A stretch of DNA of 64,000 nt from Durusdinium trenchii. Its lineage: Eukaryota; Sar; Dinophyceae; Suessiales; Symbiodiniaceae. Shown here in pieces: positions 19,392 through 29,922 of the stretch. The stretch is from positions 1,290,688 to 1,354,687 of the forward strand of contig CAXAMN010004002.1 of the NCBI GenBank assembly GCA_963970005.1. The letters are read 5' to 3'. The position numbers were made by a program, and so were the translations under genes. Each line of letters starts with the position of its first letter. The first letter of the stretch is position 1. The notes below the pieces were generated by a model. It was not told the DNA's origin, ran no database searches, and was given only the letters and a program-made list of their open reading frames with translations.

Positions 19392-20814
19392 TCCGTCTAC
19401 GAACTGAACTCCACAGAGGTCCTTGCTTACCTAAACCTGGCACGTGTGATACGGCATGATCAAAACGACACCAACTTGCTAGCTCGTCCGTGCCTGCGGC
19501 CGATGTGGAACTTGATGACAATTCAGGATCGTTGGACGGCTGAGCAGGGTTAGGAGTGTCACACTCCTGTGTGCTAGATGGCTGCGTGATCATGACTTCG
19601 GCAAATGGCTGCAAAGCGGAGTCATCGGGCTGTCCTAGCAAGTCAACAGTGTACTGACCAGCTTGATTGGTCAGCAGTGGTATCTTGACCTGATCGTCAA
19701 ACAGCTGCAGCTCATTGTCAGCGAAGTTGATCACTGCCTTCAATGACTTCAAAGCATTCCGTGAGACCAGAAGGGGCGCCTGGCCCTTGACGATGGCAAC
19801 TTTGATTGTGCCTGCTCGGCCGCCTAGCCGAACAGGAACTCGTACTGCCAACTCAGAGGTCTCTTGATGGCCGTTTCCATACTTAAAATGATTTGTCTCC
19901 GTGAAGGGGACAGGAAGTTCCCATCCGCGACCCGTCCAAAGGGCCTCAAACTCCTTCAGGGTGTCAGCTCCAATGATAGATTTGCCGCATCCGGAATCCA
20001 ATACCCCACAGCCAGGAGAGCTGACCAGGAGCATTTCTGTACTGGAAGCGACGGGTTCAGATGGTGCCGTCACCGCATTTGCACGCTTGTTCAACAACCA
20101 CTGCAATGACAACCATGATGATGAAGGAGGTGTCACAATGCTCACTGTAGCAATGAACTCTTCAACCATTGCCACACCGTTCTCGGGCGTTCGGTATTGT
20201 GATGCCGAGGACGGTGCTGAACTGTTCTTGTGACCTTTGCCTGAGCCCTTTGCAGATCTACATTCTCTGGCCCAGTGGCCGATTTGGCCACACTTGTTAC
20301 ACTTCGTTCTGCGCTTCATCTCCTCGATCTCGACCTTGAAGCTTCTCTTCATGTCACCAGCTTGGGTAAACTTGCGAGCTCGTTGAAGCTTAGTCATCTC
20401 CTTGCGGCGTTCGCGCCATGAGACAGCTAAGGCCTCAGCCACATCAGGTTCCTCAAAGGCCTCATCCGGTGTCTCGCCAACCTGATGCTCTGCTAAAAAC
20501 TGCTCGAGTTCTGACAGTTCTGGATCCACTTCGTCGGCCTCGAAAGACAGCTCGGGACTAATAGAGTCTTCCTCGATCAAGGCCACGCTGTTGGCATGTC
20601 GCTTGCTGACCACGAACTCAGGGTATACCGAACGCATGGCTTTGCCAATATCTTCACGTTTCAATGAACCCATAGAGCGGGACAAAACGACAGCCTTCTG
20701 TTCAGCGCTGAGTCCAGACCGGTGCAAAATGAGCCAGCCTCGTGCTTCTTCTGGGAATTTGACTTGTACTTTGCGATCGGCCGGTCGAAAAGCTCGGTGG
20801 CACGAGACACCCAA
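19300..20814 (-). CDS. pol: Copia gag C-terminus with zinc knuckle, and aspartic protease
   Basis: From about 20780 down this frame continues gag (FPEEARGWLILHRSGLSAEQ). It then has a CCHC knuckle, CNKCGQIGHWAREC, that binds nucleic acid. Next is the protease, with the DSG active site in GVLDSGCGKSIIGADTLKEF and a downstream hydrophobic segment. It lies in the -1 frame relative to the gag start and returns by +1 to the original frame near 19310-19335. The codons before and after it are therefore in one common frame. The ATG at its 5' end is probably not used. Confidence 0.85.
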   Translation of the reverse strand: MGVSCHRAFRPADRKVQVKFPEEARGWLILHRSGLSAEQKAVVLSRSMGSLKREDIGKAMRSVYPEFVVSKRHANSVALIEEDSISPELSFEADEVDPELSELEQFLAEHQVGETPDEAFEEPDVAEALAVSWRERRKEMTKLQRARKFTQAGDMKRSFKVEIEEMKRRTKCNKCGQIGHWARECRSAKGSGKGHKNSSAPSSASQYRTPENGVAMVEEFIATVSIVTPPSSSWLSLQWLLNKRANAVTAPSEPVASSTEMLLVSSPGCGVLDSGCGKSIIGADTLKEFEALWTGRGWELPVPFTETNHFKYGNGHQETSELAVRVPVRLGGRAGTIKVAIVKGQAPLLVSRNALKSLKAVINFADNELQLFDDQVKIPLLTNQAGQYTVDLLGQPDDSALQPFAEVMITQPSSTQECDTPNPAQPSNDPELSSSSTSAAGTDELASWCRFDHAVSHVPGLGKQGPLWSSVRRRIVTDASTGKCLFDEQINPQQGKSTYRHVLV

Positions 20815-21167
20815 GTCTTGAGTGACTCTCCCTCAACAGCCCTCATCTGAAACACTTCTTGCAGTATCTCGGACATCTCATCCGATTGGTCACGTTGCGG
20901 AAACCGTTGATCCAGCAAGTCGAACAAGGCCTTCTCGCCGTTGGTCTTCTGGTACACTGCAGGGTCAAGGTGTTCAATGCATTCCAGTGCTTTTCCGGAC
21001 AGCAGCGTGTACACATAGGCGCCTTTGGCGTTCTCAGGCACCTTGTCACCCAACGTCAGGAGTTTGTTGGTGACCCACGTTCGCCACCTTTTGTACTCCT
21101 TGGGATCTTCAGCATCACCGCTGAAGTACTTCAGACCTTGAGAGTCCGAAGCGGAGGAAACAGCCAT
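20661..21167 (-). CDS. gag: Copia gag, N-terminal part
   Basis: The ATG at 21165-21167 lies 65 bases inside the primer site and starts MAVSSASDSQGLKYFSGD. The frame covers a retrotransposon gag domain: WRTWVTNKLL, then LDQRFPQRDQSDEMSEI, then VEGESLKTWVSRATELFDR. It is open for 168 codons. The homologous sequence continues in another frame (PEEARGWLILHRSGLS) from about 20780, so one or two bases have been gained or lost there. Gag forms the virus-like particle core in this family. Confidence 0.85.
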   Translation of the reverse strand: MAVSSASDSQGLKYFSGDAEDPKEYKRWRTWVTNKLLTLGDKVPENAKGAYVYTLLSGKALECIEHLDPAVYQKTNGEKALFDLLDQRFPQRDQSDEMSEILQEVFQMRAVEGESLKTWVSRATELFDRPIAKYKSNSQKKHEAGSFCTGLDSALNRRLSFCPALWVH

Positions 21168-21232
21168 GGCATGAATGCTGGGCGCAAATCCAGCTGGGTC
21201 CTACCAGCGGGAGCCCCGGTGTTTCACACCGA

Positions 21233-21246
21233 GGCTCCGCTACCAA
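21233..21246 (-). promoter_or_regulatory. Primer binding site next to the 5' LTR
   Basis: The minus strand just inside the 5' LTR reads TTGGTAGCGGAGCC. TGGTAGC is the complement of the 3' end of initiator Met tRNA in many eukaryotes, the usual primer of Ty1/copia elements. The site sits in one arm of a hairpin (21205-21241). Confidence 0.65.
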
Positions 21247-21372
21247 TGTCAAAACACGGGGTTGGATCCTACCAACACAAAAGGGCACGCTGACGCCTTT
21301 TCTCGCCTGAGCAAAGCGGTCCCTGCGAACGATCCAATGCCGAACAAGCGAATCATGCTGGGCGCATCAACA
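21247..21372 (-). repeat. 5' LTR of the copia element
   Basis: 126 bp and followed on the plus-strand right by a (TA)n stretch. As the 5' LTR it should hold the promoter, but at this length only a very compact promoter fits. I see no TATA box inside it; the flanking TATATATA lies just outside the element. Confidence 0.95.
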
Positions 21373-21420
21373 TATATATATATATAATATGGATATCTAT
21401 GGATGCTTCTTCTTCATAGA

Positions 21421-21516
21421 CCCCGAAAACTAACATAGACCCTGACAATGGCCCCCTGGAAGAGTGTTTTCCTCTACCAGCCAGTGGTTTTCAGGGTCCA
21501 TGTTAGTCTTCGAGGG
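21421..21516. repeat. Inverted-repeat element, 96 bp (family C)
   Basis: The arm CCCCGAAAACTAACATAGAC at 21421 and the arm GTCCATGTTAGTCTTCGAGG ending 21516 pair over about 25 bases. The core (TTTTCCTCTACCAG..AGTGG) is the reverse complement of the core at 4206-4300. It lies just outside the copia 5' LTR. Confidence 0.7.
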
Positions 21517-21716
21517 TGTATTTATATCTATATTTATTATACCCATCAAATCCTTAGCAGCCACCCTGGTGAGAGACGGAGAGTCACTGGAAGGGCGCCG
21601 GGTGGCCGCTTAATGTTGCGAACAGATGTATGCTTGGGCTGGCCGCTCGCTTAAGCCAAACGGATCCAACTTGCCTAACTCTTGGAGAGGGCGATGGAGA
21701 GAGAGAGAGACCTACA

Positions 21717-21789
21717 GAGGTAGCCAGTGACCGTAAATAGGACCCGTATCCAGGGGTACCGAACTAGGATAGTCGAACGGTCGGGTTCT
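21717..21789 (+). repeat. Dispersed repeat shared with 30115-30190
   Basis: The words GAGGTAGCCAGTGACC, CCAGGGGTACCGAACTAGGA and TAGTCGAACG(G/T)TCGGGTTCT occur in the same order in both copies, with a few differences. GA-repeat runs flank this copy on both sides (21697-21710 and 21801-21817). Confidence 0.8.
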
Positions 21790-22345
21790 TCAACCGCTGG
21801 GAGAGAGAGAGAGAGAGATGTTTTGAAAAGGAATGTTTTGATGGATCTGGAAGCTGTTGGCTCAAGATCGATCCTTCAACGCCCAGAGCCATGTCAGGCA
21901 GGGACTGCAGGACTGGACTGCAGAAGCGGCACCACGGGTACCACGGGTAGTCAGGCGGACAGGTCAGGTTGGGGGATTCTGGAATCCTGCTTTAAAGATG
22001 GTCACATTACTTGAGCACTGCAGCACGGCACACTAGAAGGGCAAGAAGTGCTGAATGCAATCTAGAAGATACAAATTAAGTGCTCAGCTCATCTCAGCTC
22101 CCTAATTTGGCTGCAAGCTTGGCTTGTTGAGTGTTTGATAATGATAATATGAGGTTTTTCCGCTGATTCCATGGGTTTGCTGCTTTTGTATGTCTTGCTT
22201 TCATAGCCTTCAGGCGGCTATACCAATGGCCATGACCCCGCCGGGCGCCGTTGCTGGGCTAAGACGAGAAGCCACCCACGGCTTAGCACTGTTGGCATTC
22301 CGGAAGTTCTCTGCCGGAAGGCTGACCCTCCAATGTGAAACCATT

Positions 22346-22454
22346 TCCTAGCGATCCAGTCGTACCGAACCTCAGGTACGGTGATGTGTTCGACACTGTT
22401 ATGTAGGTGTGGAGGGTCCAAGTACCTTCTGAGAAGGTACTTGGATCCCTAGGG
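22346..22454. mobile_element. Family A miniature inverted-repeat element
   Basis: Ends are TCCTAGCGATCC and GGATCCCTAGGG, flanked by ATT on both sides (22343-22345 and 22455-22457). The left half has the CGTACCGAACCTCAGGTACG hairpin and the right half the AAGTACCTTCTGAGAAGG hairpin, so it joins two sequence types. A fragment of another type lies at 22700-22755. Confidence 0.85.
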
Positions 22455-22975
22455 ATTGATTTGGACTAAGGTGATTTCCCCCTTCTTAGATCCCCTTCTT
22501 AGATCTTCTTAGAGATTTGTTGACTACTCAGTCACCATAAGCCAGATGATTTTGCCACGATGTGCGACAATCCCATCTCCATCCAACTTCTTGTGATGGC
22601 GCAGCAGCACGCCCTGCAGCACCAAGCTGACAGCCATGTGTCCGCATGTCTTGGGAAGTGGTGAGCAACCTTCAAGGGAAGAAGTTGTTTCTTTCAAACA
22701 TCGTTGTGACCCACCCCGGCACCCCACCCCAACAGGGTACGGTTCCAGGGGTTAGTGCTTAAGCCTTTGGTTTCTTGCCGGTGGTGATCCTGAAGAGGCG
22801 AGCTGGTTCCGCTCTTGGTCCACGGTCCCACGGTCCCACGATCCCAAGGCGACCAAAAGGCCGCTTTAAAGGAACCGTTCGCAGCAGAAACATCCAAACT
22901 CTTGGGTGGTCAGTGGTTGGAGACGGAGTGTTTCGAAACGCAGGAGAAACGCACGAGAAATCGACTGTCACTGAG

Positions 22976-23048
22976 GCGAATATGAGCACCCCATCGCGAT
23001 CTTGGGTGGTGGCATGGGTGGCCTCATGACCGGCTTGGACTTCCTGAG
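22976..23048 (+). CDS. Exon with an N-terminal Rossmann (FAD/NAD-binding) motif
   Basis: Between GAG|G at about 22975 and a G|GTTGCG donor at about 23049 the plus strand reads EYEHPIAILGGGMGGLMTGL. GxGxxG after two hydrophobic strand residues is the dinucleotide-binding loop of flavoprotein oxidoreductases (amine oxidase or phytoene desaturase type). Only this exon is visible. It is not obviously part of the monooxygenase-like gene at 45-51 kb, which has its own nucleotide motifs. Confidence 0.5.
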
Positions 23049-24365
23049 GTTGCGGTTCGTGTGGCGTCTGGGCGGTTGGCGGGGTGGTGGTGGTCGATTT
23101 CTGGGAGGAAAGACAGTTGGGGGGGAAGGAGCGACAGTAGGGGGGAAGGAAAGTCATGAAACAGTTTGAAGATGTTTGAAGACACTCGGAAAGTGACAAG
23201 ATTGGAGCTGGAAATCGACCAGCTTGGACATGGTTTCTTTTCAAACAGCTGGTTAACGGTTCTAGGTTTAGGTTCCCAGCGCACTGTAGTGATGTTGAAT
23301 CATCTTGCTCTAACACATGTTAACCCTCAAATAATTTGGGTTTCGGAAGTTGCTCGGACTTTGTCTTGCAGGTGGTGGGTTATATAGATGTTCAGATCAG
23401 AGGGTATAGATGCAAATCTGAATCCTTGTGCTTTATCCTTGGCCACTGAAGGTCTTTATAAACTATAGATCGATACTGTTTTATTTGGTTTTGGCCACCA
23501 GGCTTGCCACTCTTAAGGGCCCCCCTATCTCGCGAAGAGAGTGGTGGGAAAGCCCCTCTCAAGGAGGGGCCCTGCCGGAGATAAAGCTAGCCATTCCGTA
23601 TGTCGTGAAGCATTCAAGATGGAAGCCTGGCATGGAAGCTGGAAGCACAGAGAAAATGCAACCACAACAAGGGACCCCCCTTCTGGGAAGTAGCACTGGG
23701 GAGACTCACATCCCACCAACGAACAGAACGGTTCGCTATTGATGAACCACGAGTCCATGGTTTCTGGGGGCCTAGCTTTGGATCAACATGCTTGCTTTAG
23801 TTCCTCAATGTGATTCTTGTCAAAAGCCCTCAAAGCTAGGCCCAACACCGGGTGTGTGTCTTTTTTGCGCCTGCGGGAGGCACAAGCGTGAAAACTTTGT
23901 CATTTTGGAACGATGCTCGGCTTTTGAACATCTAGACCGTTGACCAATTCAGGAGGGTTGGACCGGCTGCCTTACATCATGGGGTGCACGATCCTGCCCC
24001 CTAGGTTTTGGATGTTTCATCCAAAAACCACGGAAACTGTAAAACAGTGTTTTTGCACATGTTCTGCACAAAAAAATCTCTCAGGAGCACCTGTCAAATT
24101 GCCATATGCTTTTCAGCAGCCCCACCTCGGCACTCAGTCCCACCTCAGAAGGCGTCATGACGCGTCGAGATCTCGGTCCGGGCCCGCCAATCGGACAGGG
24201 AACTACATCGGCCAAGAAATCCATCTCAAAACCACCCAAAAGCCACCCAAGGGGCCAAAGAAATGCACAGATTCTAAATATGTAGACGCGCTTTTTCAGC
24301 AAACACCTGTTTAAAAACCTGAAGAGTCTTTACACCTCACTCGAGGGGGAAGTATGAATCCACGA
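23049..24365. other. No further exon recognised
   Basis: Probably intron or spacer after the Rossmann exon. A GC-rich palindromic stretch at 23516-23580 contains CTTAAGGG and AGGGGC/GCCCCT words. Open frames here show no family motif. Confidence 0.35.
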
Positions 24366-24566
24366 GTCTACAGTCCGATGGCCTTCCTGGCCCAAGCCCA
24401 CGACCGCCTGGCCACCCGCTTCGGCGGCCACGAGGCGTCGAGTCCTGGGGCGGAACCACCTGGCGCGACGTGGCCAACGAGACCACGAAGCTGCAAACCG
24501 AGAAGGCGACCGCCCGGACGGTGGCGTTGGACGCATCCAAGCGTCCAAGCGACGTGGCGTTCTACG
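24366..24566 (+). CDS. GC-rich coiled-coil exon, possibly tektin-like
   Basis: One plus-strand frame reads SWGGTTWRDVANETTKLQTE, then KATARTVALDASKRPSDVAF. The pattern of Trp-Arg, ET..L..E, then A..AL......DVA resembles the first helix of tektins, filament proteins of ciliary doublet microtubules. The upstream part (SPMAFLAQAHDRLATRFGGH) is open in a different frame, so either the exon starts inside or there is a frameshift near 24450. The resemblance is by eye only. Confidence 0.4.
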
Positions 24567-25305
24567 TATAGACACGGCACGGACGGCACGGTGTGCATGC
24601 GCGGCATAAAGGCCTGGGTGAACACCGTGGCGTGCCGTAGGTTGATCGTGGCAGGCGATCAGGATTTGTGGTGTGGGAAGTGCACTGAGAGCGGCGACGA
24701 GCGGCTGCACCTGCAAGCTTGGACCTGACGGTAGGGACGTATAGGGTCAAGGGAGGCAGGGGTAAAATCGGAATGATTTCAACACTGTGTTGACTGACTT
24801 TACAGCTATCGCTAGCCGAACAAATAGCGAAGAACTGGGGCTTGATGAGGGTGATGTTGGGAGGATATGAGGAGACCTTCCAGTTTAAAGGTGTTCCAAA
24901 AGCATCACTTTTCCTGGATGTCTTCTGTGCCAGGGCACCTATGTGCCGGAATATTTGGACCCCCAGGCGCACGCGCCAGAGGCGGGTGCGGCGGGTTGCG
25001 ACAGGGGGAGGCAGGATGGAGCCCAAGAGGATCCCTTGCCACCAGGAAACAACAGGATTCACCAGTCTTGGTGTGGTTTGTGACTTGTGACAGAATCCCC
25101 GCCCCTTTCTCCACAGTGTGTATGATGCCTGACTGTCGCAGTTTGTTGTATCGGGATCCAACGAATTCGTTCGGAAAGGGGTGGCTTGACACAAGCATGG
25201 TGGCGGGCAGAGAGCTGACCAGGAGTCTTGATGGCACCTTTGCTACCCTTTGCTCCAGGGTTTTTCAGTGAAAGGTTCACCACCAACCCCCTGTCACTGT
25301 TGTTT

Positions 25306-25399
25306 CCCTAGGGCTCCAACTACCTCCTGGGAAGATGGTTATGGTGGGTTTGGGGGGCCTAACCAGCTAACCTGACGGTATGGGCCAGGAGCCCTAGGG
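25306..25399. mobile_element. Family A miniature inverted-repeat element
   Basis: Begins CCCTAGGGCTCC and ends GGAGCCCTAGGG, flanked by TTT on both sides (25303-25305 and 25400-25402). 94 bp, non-coding. Confidence 0.9.
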
Positions 25400-25752
25400 T
25401 TTGGTGCCATACCGTTGGTGCCATGTTGTAGTACTTTGCAGATCGATGCGTTGACCAAAAGACAGGGGGAGGGGTTCTGTTCATAGCGCATCGTTCAGAA
25501 CCTGTCACAAATCCCTTCAGTTGGGTGGTCCTCCCCGGTCCACAAGGAATCGCTTGACTTCCAGACATTTAAACCAAGGCCCATGGTGTCCCACCTTGGT
25601 CCTTGCTGACCTAATTGTCATTTTCCAGTGGGGAATAGGCACAGAACTGCACGCAAACACTAAGAGATGAAACATATATCTTGATGAAACAAGATGAAAC
25701 GTGTCCAAGCACCTGGATTTTCTTTGAGAATCCCGCGAGAAAAATTGAGAAG

Positions 25753-25843
25753 CCCCAGGGCTCCAAGTACCTTCTGAGAAGGTATTTGGGGTGGGTTTGG
25801 AGGGTCCAAATACCTTTTGAGGAGGTACTTGGAGCCGTTGGGG
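25753..25843. mobile_element. Family A miniature inverted-repeat element
   Basis: Begins CCCCAGGGCTCC and ends GGAGCCGTTGGGG, flanked by AAG on both sides. It contains two copies of the AAGTACCTTCTGAGAAGG type hairpin. 91 bp. Confidence 0.85.
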
Positions 25844-26719
25844 AAGATCAAAGAACTCCCTGGGACTCTTGTAATCCCATGTCGACCCACTGAGAACCAA
25901 ACGCCACATCCGCAAGACCGGGCACCGGGTCCATGCCTTGCCGACCGCGGCCTTCACCCGCCAGGAGATGAAAACTTGGCCCTCACGGGATTCCATTTTA
26001 GACCCTTGGCCGCCACGGGGCAACTGAATGCAACCGATGTGCCAAGCATTGTGGCACAATTAGCGCCACTGCGCTCGAAGAGATGTCGGGCAATACGAGC
26101 TTCATCATGGAAGGCTTCTTTTCGGGGCGTTCGAAGACGTGACGGGACGCCCCCAATACCTCCAGATCTGGGCGAACTGCACCTTTTTTAGAGACGTTTG
26201 GGCTTGGCTAAAGTCGCATGGCTTGGTCCAAGGTGAGTGGGTATGGCCAGACGTCTGTGGTTGTTGACCGTTACTTTGTGTTCAGTTGGAGCAAGTCCCA
26301 GCTGGAGTGAGAGGGCACCAGCCAGGACTTCGGGGGCCAGAGGGCGACGAGGGCGATAGCGGGCGCTTGAGGAAGGTGGACGTCAAAACATATCAATGGC
26401 TCTTAAGGTTAGTACTCTTGCGGGTGCATCCGTACATCAGTGCATCAGTGTACCTGCGGGTGCCTCTTAACGGCTCTTAAGATGAAGCAATGCATGTTAG
26501 TGCAGCCTTCTGGATCCATGGCCGCCATATATGGCGGAGTCATAGAGGCTAGCTAACGGCTTGGATTTCTTGAAGGTTCTTGGATTCTTGGAGGCTCAAG
26601 CCGGACAGTGGCAGAACTAAGGGCCATGCCCTAAAAAAAAGCAGCTCAACGGCAACCCACGTGCCTTACTCAACCCCTTTTGACAGCTGTTCACCTCGTT
26701 GACTCGGTGAACATCCACC

Positions 26720-26821
26720 GGCCTCGCCAAGGACATGTGCGTGGCCTGCGGTGAGAAGAACCTCGAGGAACATGCCAAGCTCCCTGGCCAGATCAGCTGG
26801 ACCGGACTGGAGGGGCGATGA
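26720..26821 (+). CDS. Short exon, Cys-X2-Cys containing, unknown
   Basis: The plus strand reads GLAKDMCVACGEKNLEEHAK, then LPGQISWTGLEGR, and stops at TGA 26819-26821. Its G/C-rich third positions and CVACG motif make it look coding. No family recognised. The 5' boundary is not clear, and it may be the last exon of a gene. Confidence 0.35.
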   Translation, partial: GLAKDMCVACGEKNLEEHAKLPGQISWTGLEGR

Positions 26822-28289
26822 CCGGGAGGACCGGGCGCTGGGAGGTTGGGTTTCACATGGTTTCACGGTGCTGCTTTTCCGGCCATGAGGTGCCATGAAG
26901 CAGGGTGACAACACCAAATCCAGGAGCAGAAACATATGAAACAACTGCTCAAACCCTGCCAGCTTGCCTTCTATCGACCCAACTCTGTTTGAAGTCATGG
27001 AAGGGAGTCGATGTTCATGACCATGCAGCTTGGCCAGAGCTGTGCCCCTGTGTAGTGTCAGTGCATTCGCATGCGTACGCTCCATCCGCATTGATTGGGC
27101 AGTTTGCTGGCAAAGGGACTCCACATGTGTGTATTGCTTGAACACACTTATTTAGTGACATTTAGTGTTCGACACATGCATTCATCGGATGTTCGCTATT
27201 CAATCAAAACACTTGACGTGTTGCTTGGTCGGAGCAGGGCGTTACGTCCTTCAGACTGGAATCTGCCATGGAGGGTGCGCGCTATCCGGACGGCGTGATG
27301 CTGAAGTCGGCTGAGAGGAGAATGAAGGCCCGGGCTTATGCAGCAACCAGTTGGCCGGCATCTTTCGTTGTTAGGGGGGCTTATAACCTTAACCTTTGCA
27401 AAGGTATCCAAAGGCATCCAAAGGCCAAACAACACAAGAACAGACCTAAAAGAATGCAGTATGAACATGGATGTGGCATTGTCACTGTCACTGCGTTCTG
27501 AATGGTTGTGGCTTCCAGGTCCATGTGTTTTGTTTTTTCAGAAGGACCAAGACCGGATGCTTACCCGACAAGAGTTGGACTACCTTCCAGATCCTTATAC
27601 ATGGTATTTAGCAGGTCAATTTTCTTCATGAACTACAGTGAGAAACCCACCATAAACCACCGTAGTAATGCGTTCCCCCCCGTCCCGTCCAGTTGGCCCA
27701 TGGTTCGCCTCCGCTTCGGAGACGGCCAGCCGCCGTCTTCGGCGTCCGGGCGGTCGGAATAGGCCGAGCCGGAAGAGCTGATCAGTGTGAAAGAACTTCA
27801 GGAGACCCGCCGGCGTTCGGCACGTGAACTCGGCATCGTTCGGGTCGATGGGTTATAGCCTGTTTGGAGTCGATCGATCGAGGGGCGAGTCGACATCGAA
27901 CGAGTCGACACGGTCGGACCCGTCCACCTGTTCGGGTCGACAGGGGCCGTAAAGACTGAAGAAGAGATCTCTTGGGCTGAAGAGATCTTTGAGCTCCAAC
28001 AAACAACATCCCTCCATGAAGAAGAGATCCTCCATCCAACAAACATGGTTTACGTGGTACGTGGAACATGGCCCCAAAAAGAACACTGAACTCCTCTATG
28101 AATCGGCTGCATTCCATGTAATCCACTTTCATCCATCGATTGTTTCAGGGAGGGTATTTGTTTGGTGCTCCAGTCCACACCCTGCCACACCCTCTGGTTG
28201 TTGGGTCTTCGGGGTCTGCGGGTCGCAGGTCTCCCCAGGTCCTGGGTCCGGACTCCCCCAAGGGGAGGGGGTCAAAGCAATGGAACAAA

Positions 28290-28400
28290 CCCATTTGGGC
28301 TCCTGTCCCACCTCCGTTTCGGTTCGGTGGGTGAGGTGTGGGTGGTTTTGGGGGTACCACCGAACCTGAGGAGTGAGGAGATGGGACAGGAGCCCTAGGG
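28290..28400. mobile_element. Family A miniature inverted-repeat element
   Basis: Begins CCCATTTGGGCTCCTGTCCC and ends GGGACAGGAGCCCTAGGG, flanked by AAA on both sides (28287-28289 and 28401-28403). The inner arm reads CCACCTCCGTTTCGGTTCGG. A near-identical type is at 41074-41181. Confidence 0.9.
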
Positions 28401-28440
28401 AAAAGTTTTGTTGACATTTGTTGACTCATACATACCTCCA

Positions 28441-28592
28441 TAGAAAGAGGTTGTTGGACCGTCCAGGTACGGGAGAAGAGGTACAGGAAGTCGTCTTGAC
28501 ATATCTTGACACGTGTTGACTCCTCAAAACATAGAAGGGAAAGAAACTCACATAACATAGAAAGAGGTCGTTGGACCATCCAGTCCAGGTAC
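28441..28592 (+). repeat. Direct repeat of about 32 bp
   Basis: TAGAAAGAGGTTGTTGGACC at 28441 recurs as TAGAAAGAGGTCGTTGGACC at 28558, each followed by GTCCAGGTAC. The copies are 117 bp apart, immediately downstream of a family A element. Confidence 0.7.
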
Positions 28593-29224
28593 CTTTTGTT
28601 GTTGAGGTTTTATGAATTGAGAGCCTACAATGAGAGTGATGGGGATGCTCTAATTACCATTAATTACCCATATGATCTATCCAATCCATACCTAGAATCC
28701 GCAGCATACCCATCACCAGATCAAACTCTGTTCAACCCTGGAAGCGGCTCCACTAGACTCCACTGGCCGGAACTCTCTGTCCACCCGGCGGTCTGCATGG
28801 AAGCCTGGTCATCGCAAGCGATTCCGGTGGAGAATTTGTCATGCTCCCGTTTTCTCGCATTTCCCAGACCATCCATGCCTGGAATAGTTACTTGCATGGA
28901 TGGGTCATGAGTCATAAATAGATCTTGGAATAGAGAATCGAGATGAATATATAGATAATAGAGAACAGTGAACAGAACATATGTTAAGATGAGATGAAGT
29001 TTTGGTGAACATGGAGTAAATGTATGCAACTATCGGTCGAACTATTCTAGTGCAAGTCCCATGGATGGTCATGGCCATTGCTCCCGTGCTCCCGAACCGC
29101 GTGGAATCCATCAGGAGACCTTCTCACGGGAGCTTCAATGCTGGGCACAGCGTTTGCAGGCCGTCTCGCGATGTCTCCGACGGGCGGGGCGTTCGAGCTC
29201 AAAGGAAGGCGTGGGAGTGAAAAA

Positions 29225-29318
29225 CCCAGACGTTCCATGTCTGTCATATATGCTTACATTGACCCCTCAAACCACCCCAACTGATCGGCATATATGGCAG
29301 TCCCATGGAGTGTTTGGG
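29225..29318. mobile_element. Family B miniature inverted-repeat element, 94 bp
   Basis: Begins CCCAGACGTTCCATG and ends CCATGGAGTGTTTGGG, flanked by AAA on both sides. The inside carries ACATTGACCCCTCAAACCAC, the conserved core of the family. Confidence 0.9.
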
Positions 29319-29830
29319 AAAGATTAAATGAATATAGTTCCGTCTTAGTTCCTACTCGTGGGTGTTCTAGCTAATGTTATGTTCGCCTTTTTGCTGTGGG
29401 GTGTCATTTAAAAGAATTTGGGTTGTGTTCCATTGTTTAACATCCAAGGTGGTCGTTTGGTATATACTATATACCTTACTGTAATGTAGATAATCATTAA
29501 TGAGACAGTTTCTTATATCTGCGGCATTGGGATTTCTCATGGGGTGGAACTACATACAGTATAACTAGCTACCTGATGGCGTCAGACTCTTAAATTGCGG
29601 GGGGTGTCACTAGAAGATCATTCTTGTTGAGAGTCCTTCCGAATGAATGCTTGTTCCTTTGCCAGGCCGATTTGAGGTCATTTTGGCTGAATTTGGGTCC
29701 GGGAGGGGCGGTATAGATTCTAGATGTTGGCCTGATGTACACTGTATCAATGGCGAGGGTTTACAGGAGTGGCGAGGGTTTGGGTCCCGGGTTGAGGCTC
29801 TTTCAGCAAGGTTCCCCACAATTTTTTCCT

Positions 29831-29922
29831 TGAGGCTCTAACCGGATCCTCAGAAGGTGGTTAGACCCGCCCTGGCACCCACCCCAACCATCTTCAAAAC
29901 TGGAGATATGTAATTGGAGCCC
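29831..29922. repeat. Family A element, diverged ends
   Basis: Contains the family core GGCACCCACCCCAACCA and the ends GAGGCTCTAACC and AATTGGAGCCCC, but the CCCTAGGG termini are worn. Related to 47352-47447 and 52408-52507. Confidence 0.65.

Larger units (their letters stand above)
13835..21372 (-). mobile_element. Ty1/copia LTR retrotransposon, nearly full length
   Basis: The element spans 7,538 bp and lies on the minus strand. Two direct repeats of 128 bp (13835-13962) and 126 bp (21247-21372) are its LTRs. In element orientation they start TGTTGATGCG and end TTTTGACA, the TG...CA pattern. Inside, in order, are a tRNA-like primer site, gag, CCHC knuckle, aspartic protease, a methyltransferase-like module, integrase, reverse transcriptase, RNase H and an extra ORF. 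Protease-integrase-RT-RNase H is the copia order. The flanks are a TATA stretch on both sides, so the target duplication cannot be read cleanly. Apart from a 2-base length difference in a T run the LTRs look identical, so insertion is recent. Gag-pol carries frameshifts and a stop, so this copy is probably not autonomous. Confidence 0.95.

Noticed and set aside
13835-21372. Reading the LTR pair as terminal inverted repeats of a DNA transposon
   Set aside because: The two copies are direct repeats, and the interior has gag, RT and RNase H.
22759-23316. 185-codon minus-strand frame
   Set aside because: It overlaps the plus-strand GGGMGG exon and has no domain of its own.
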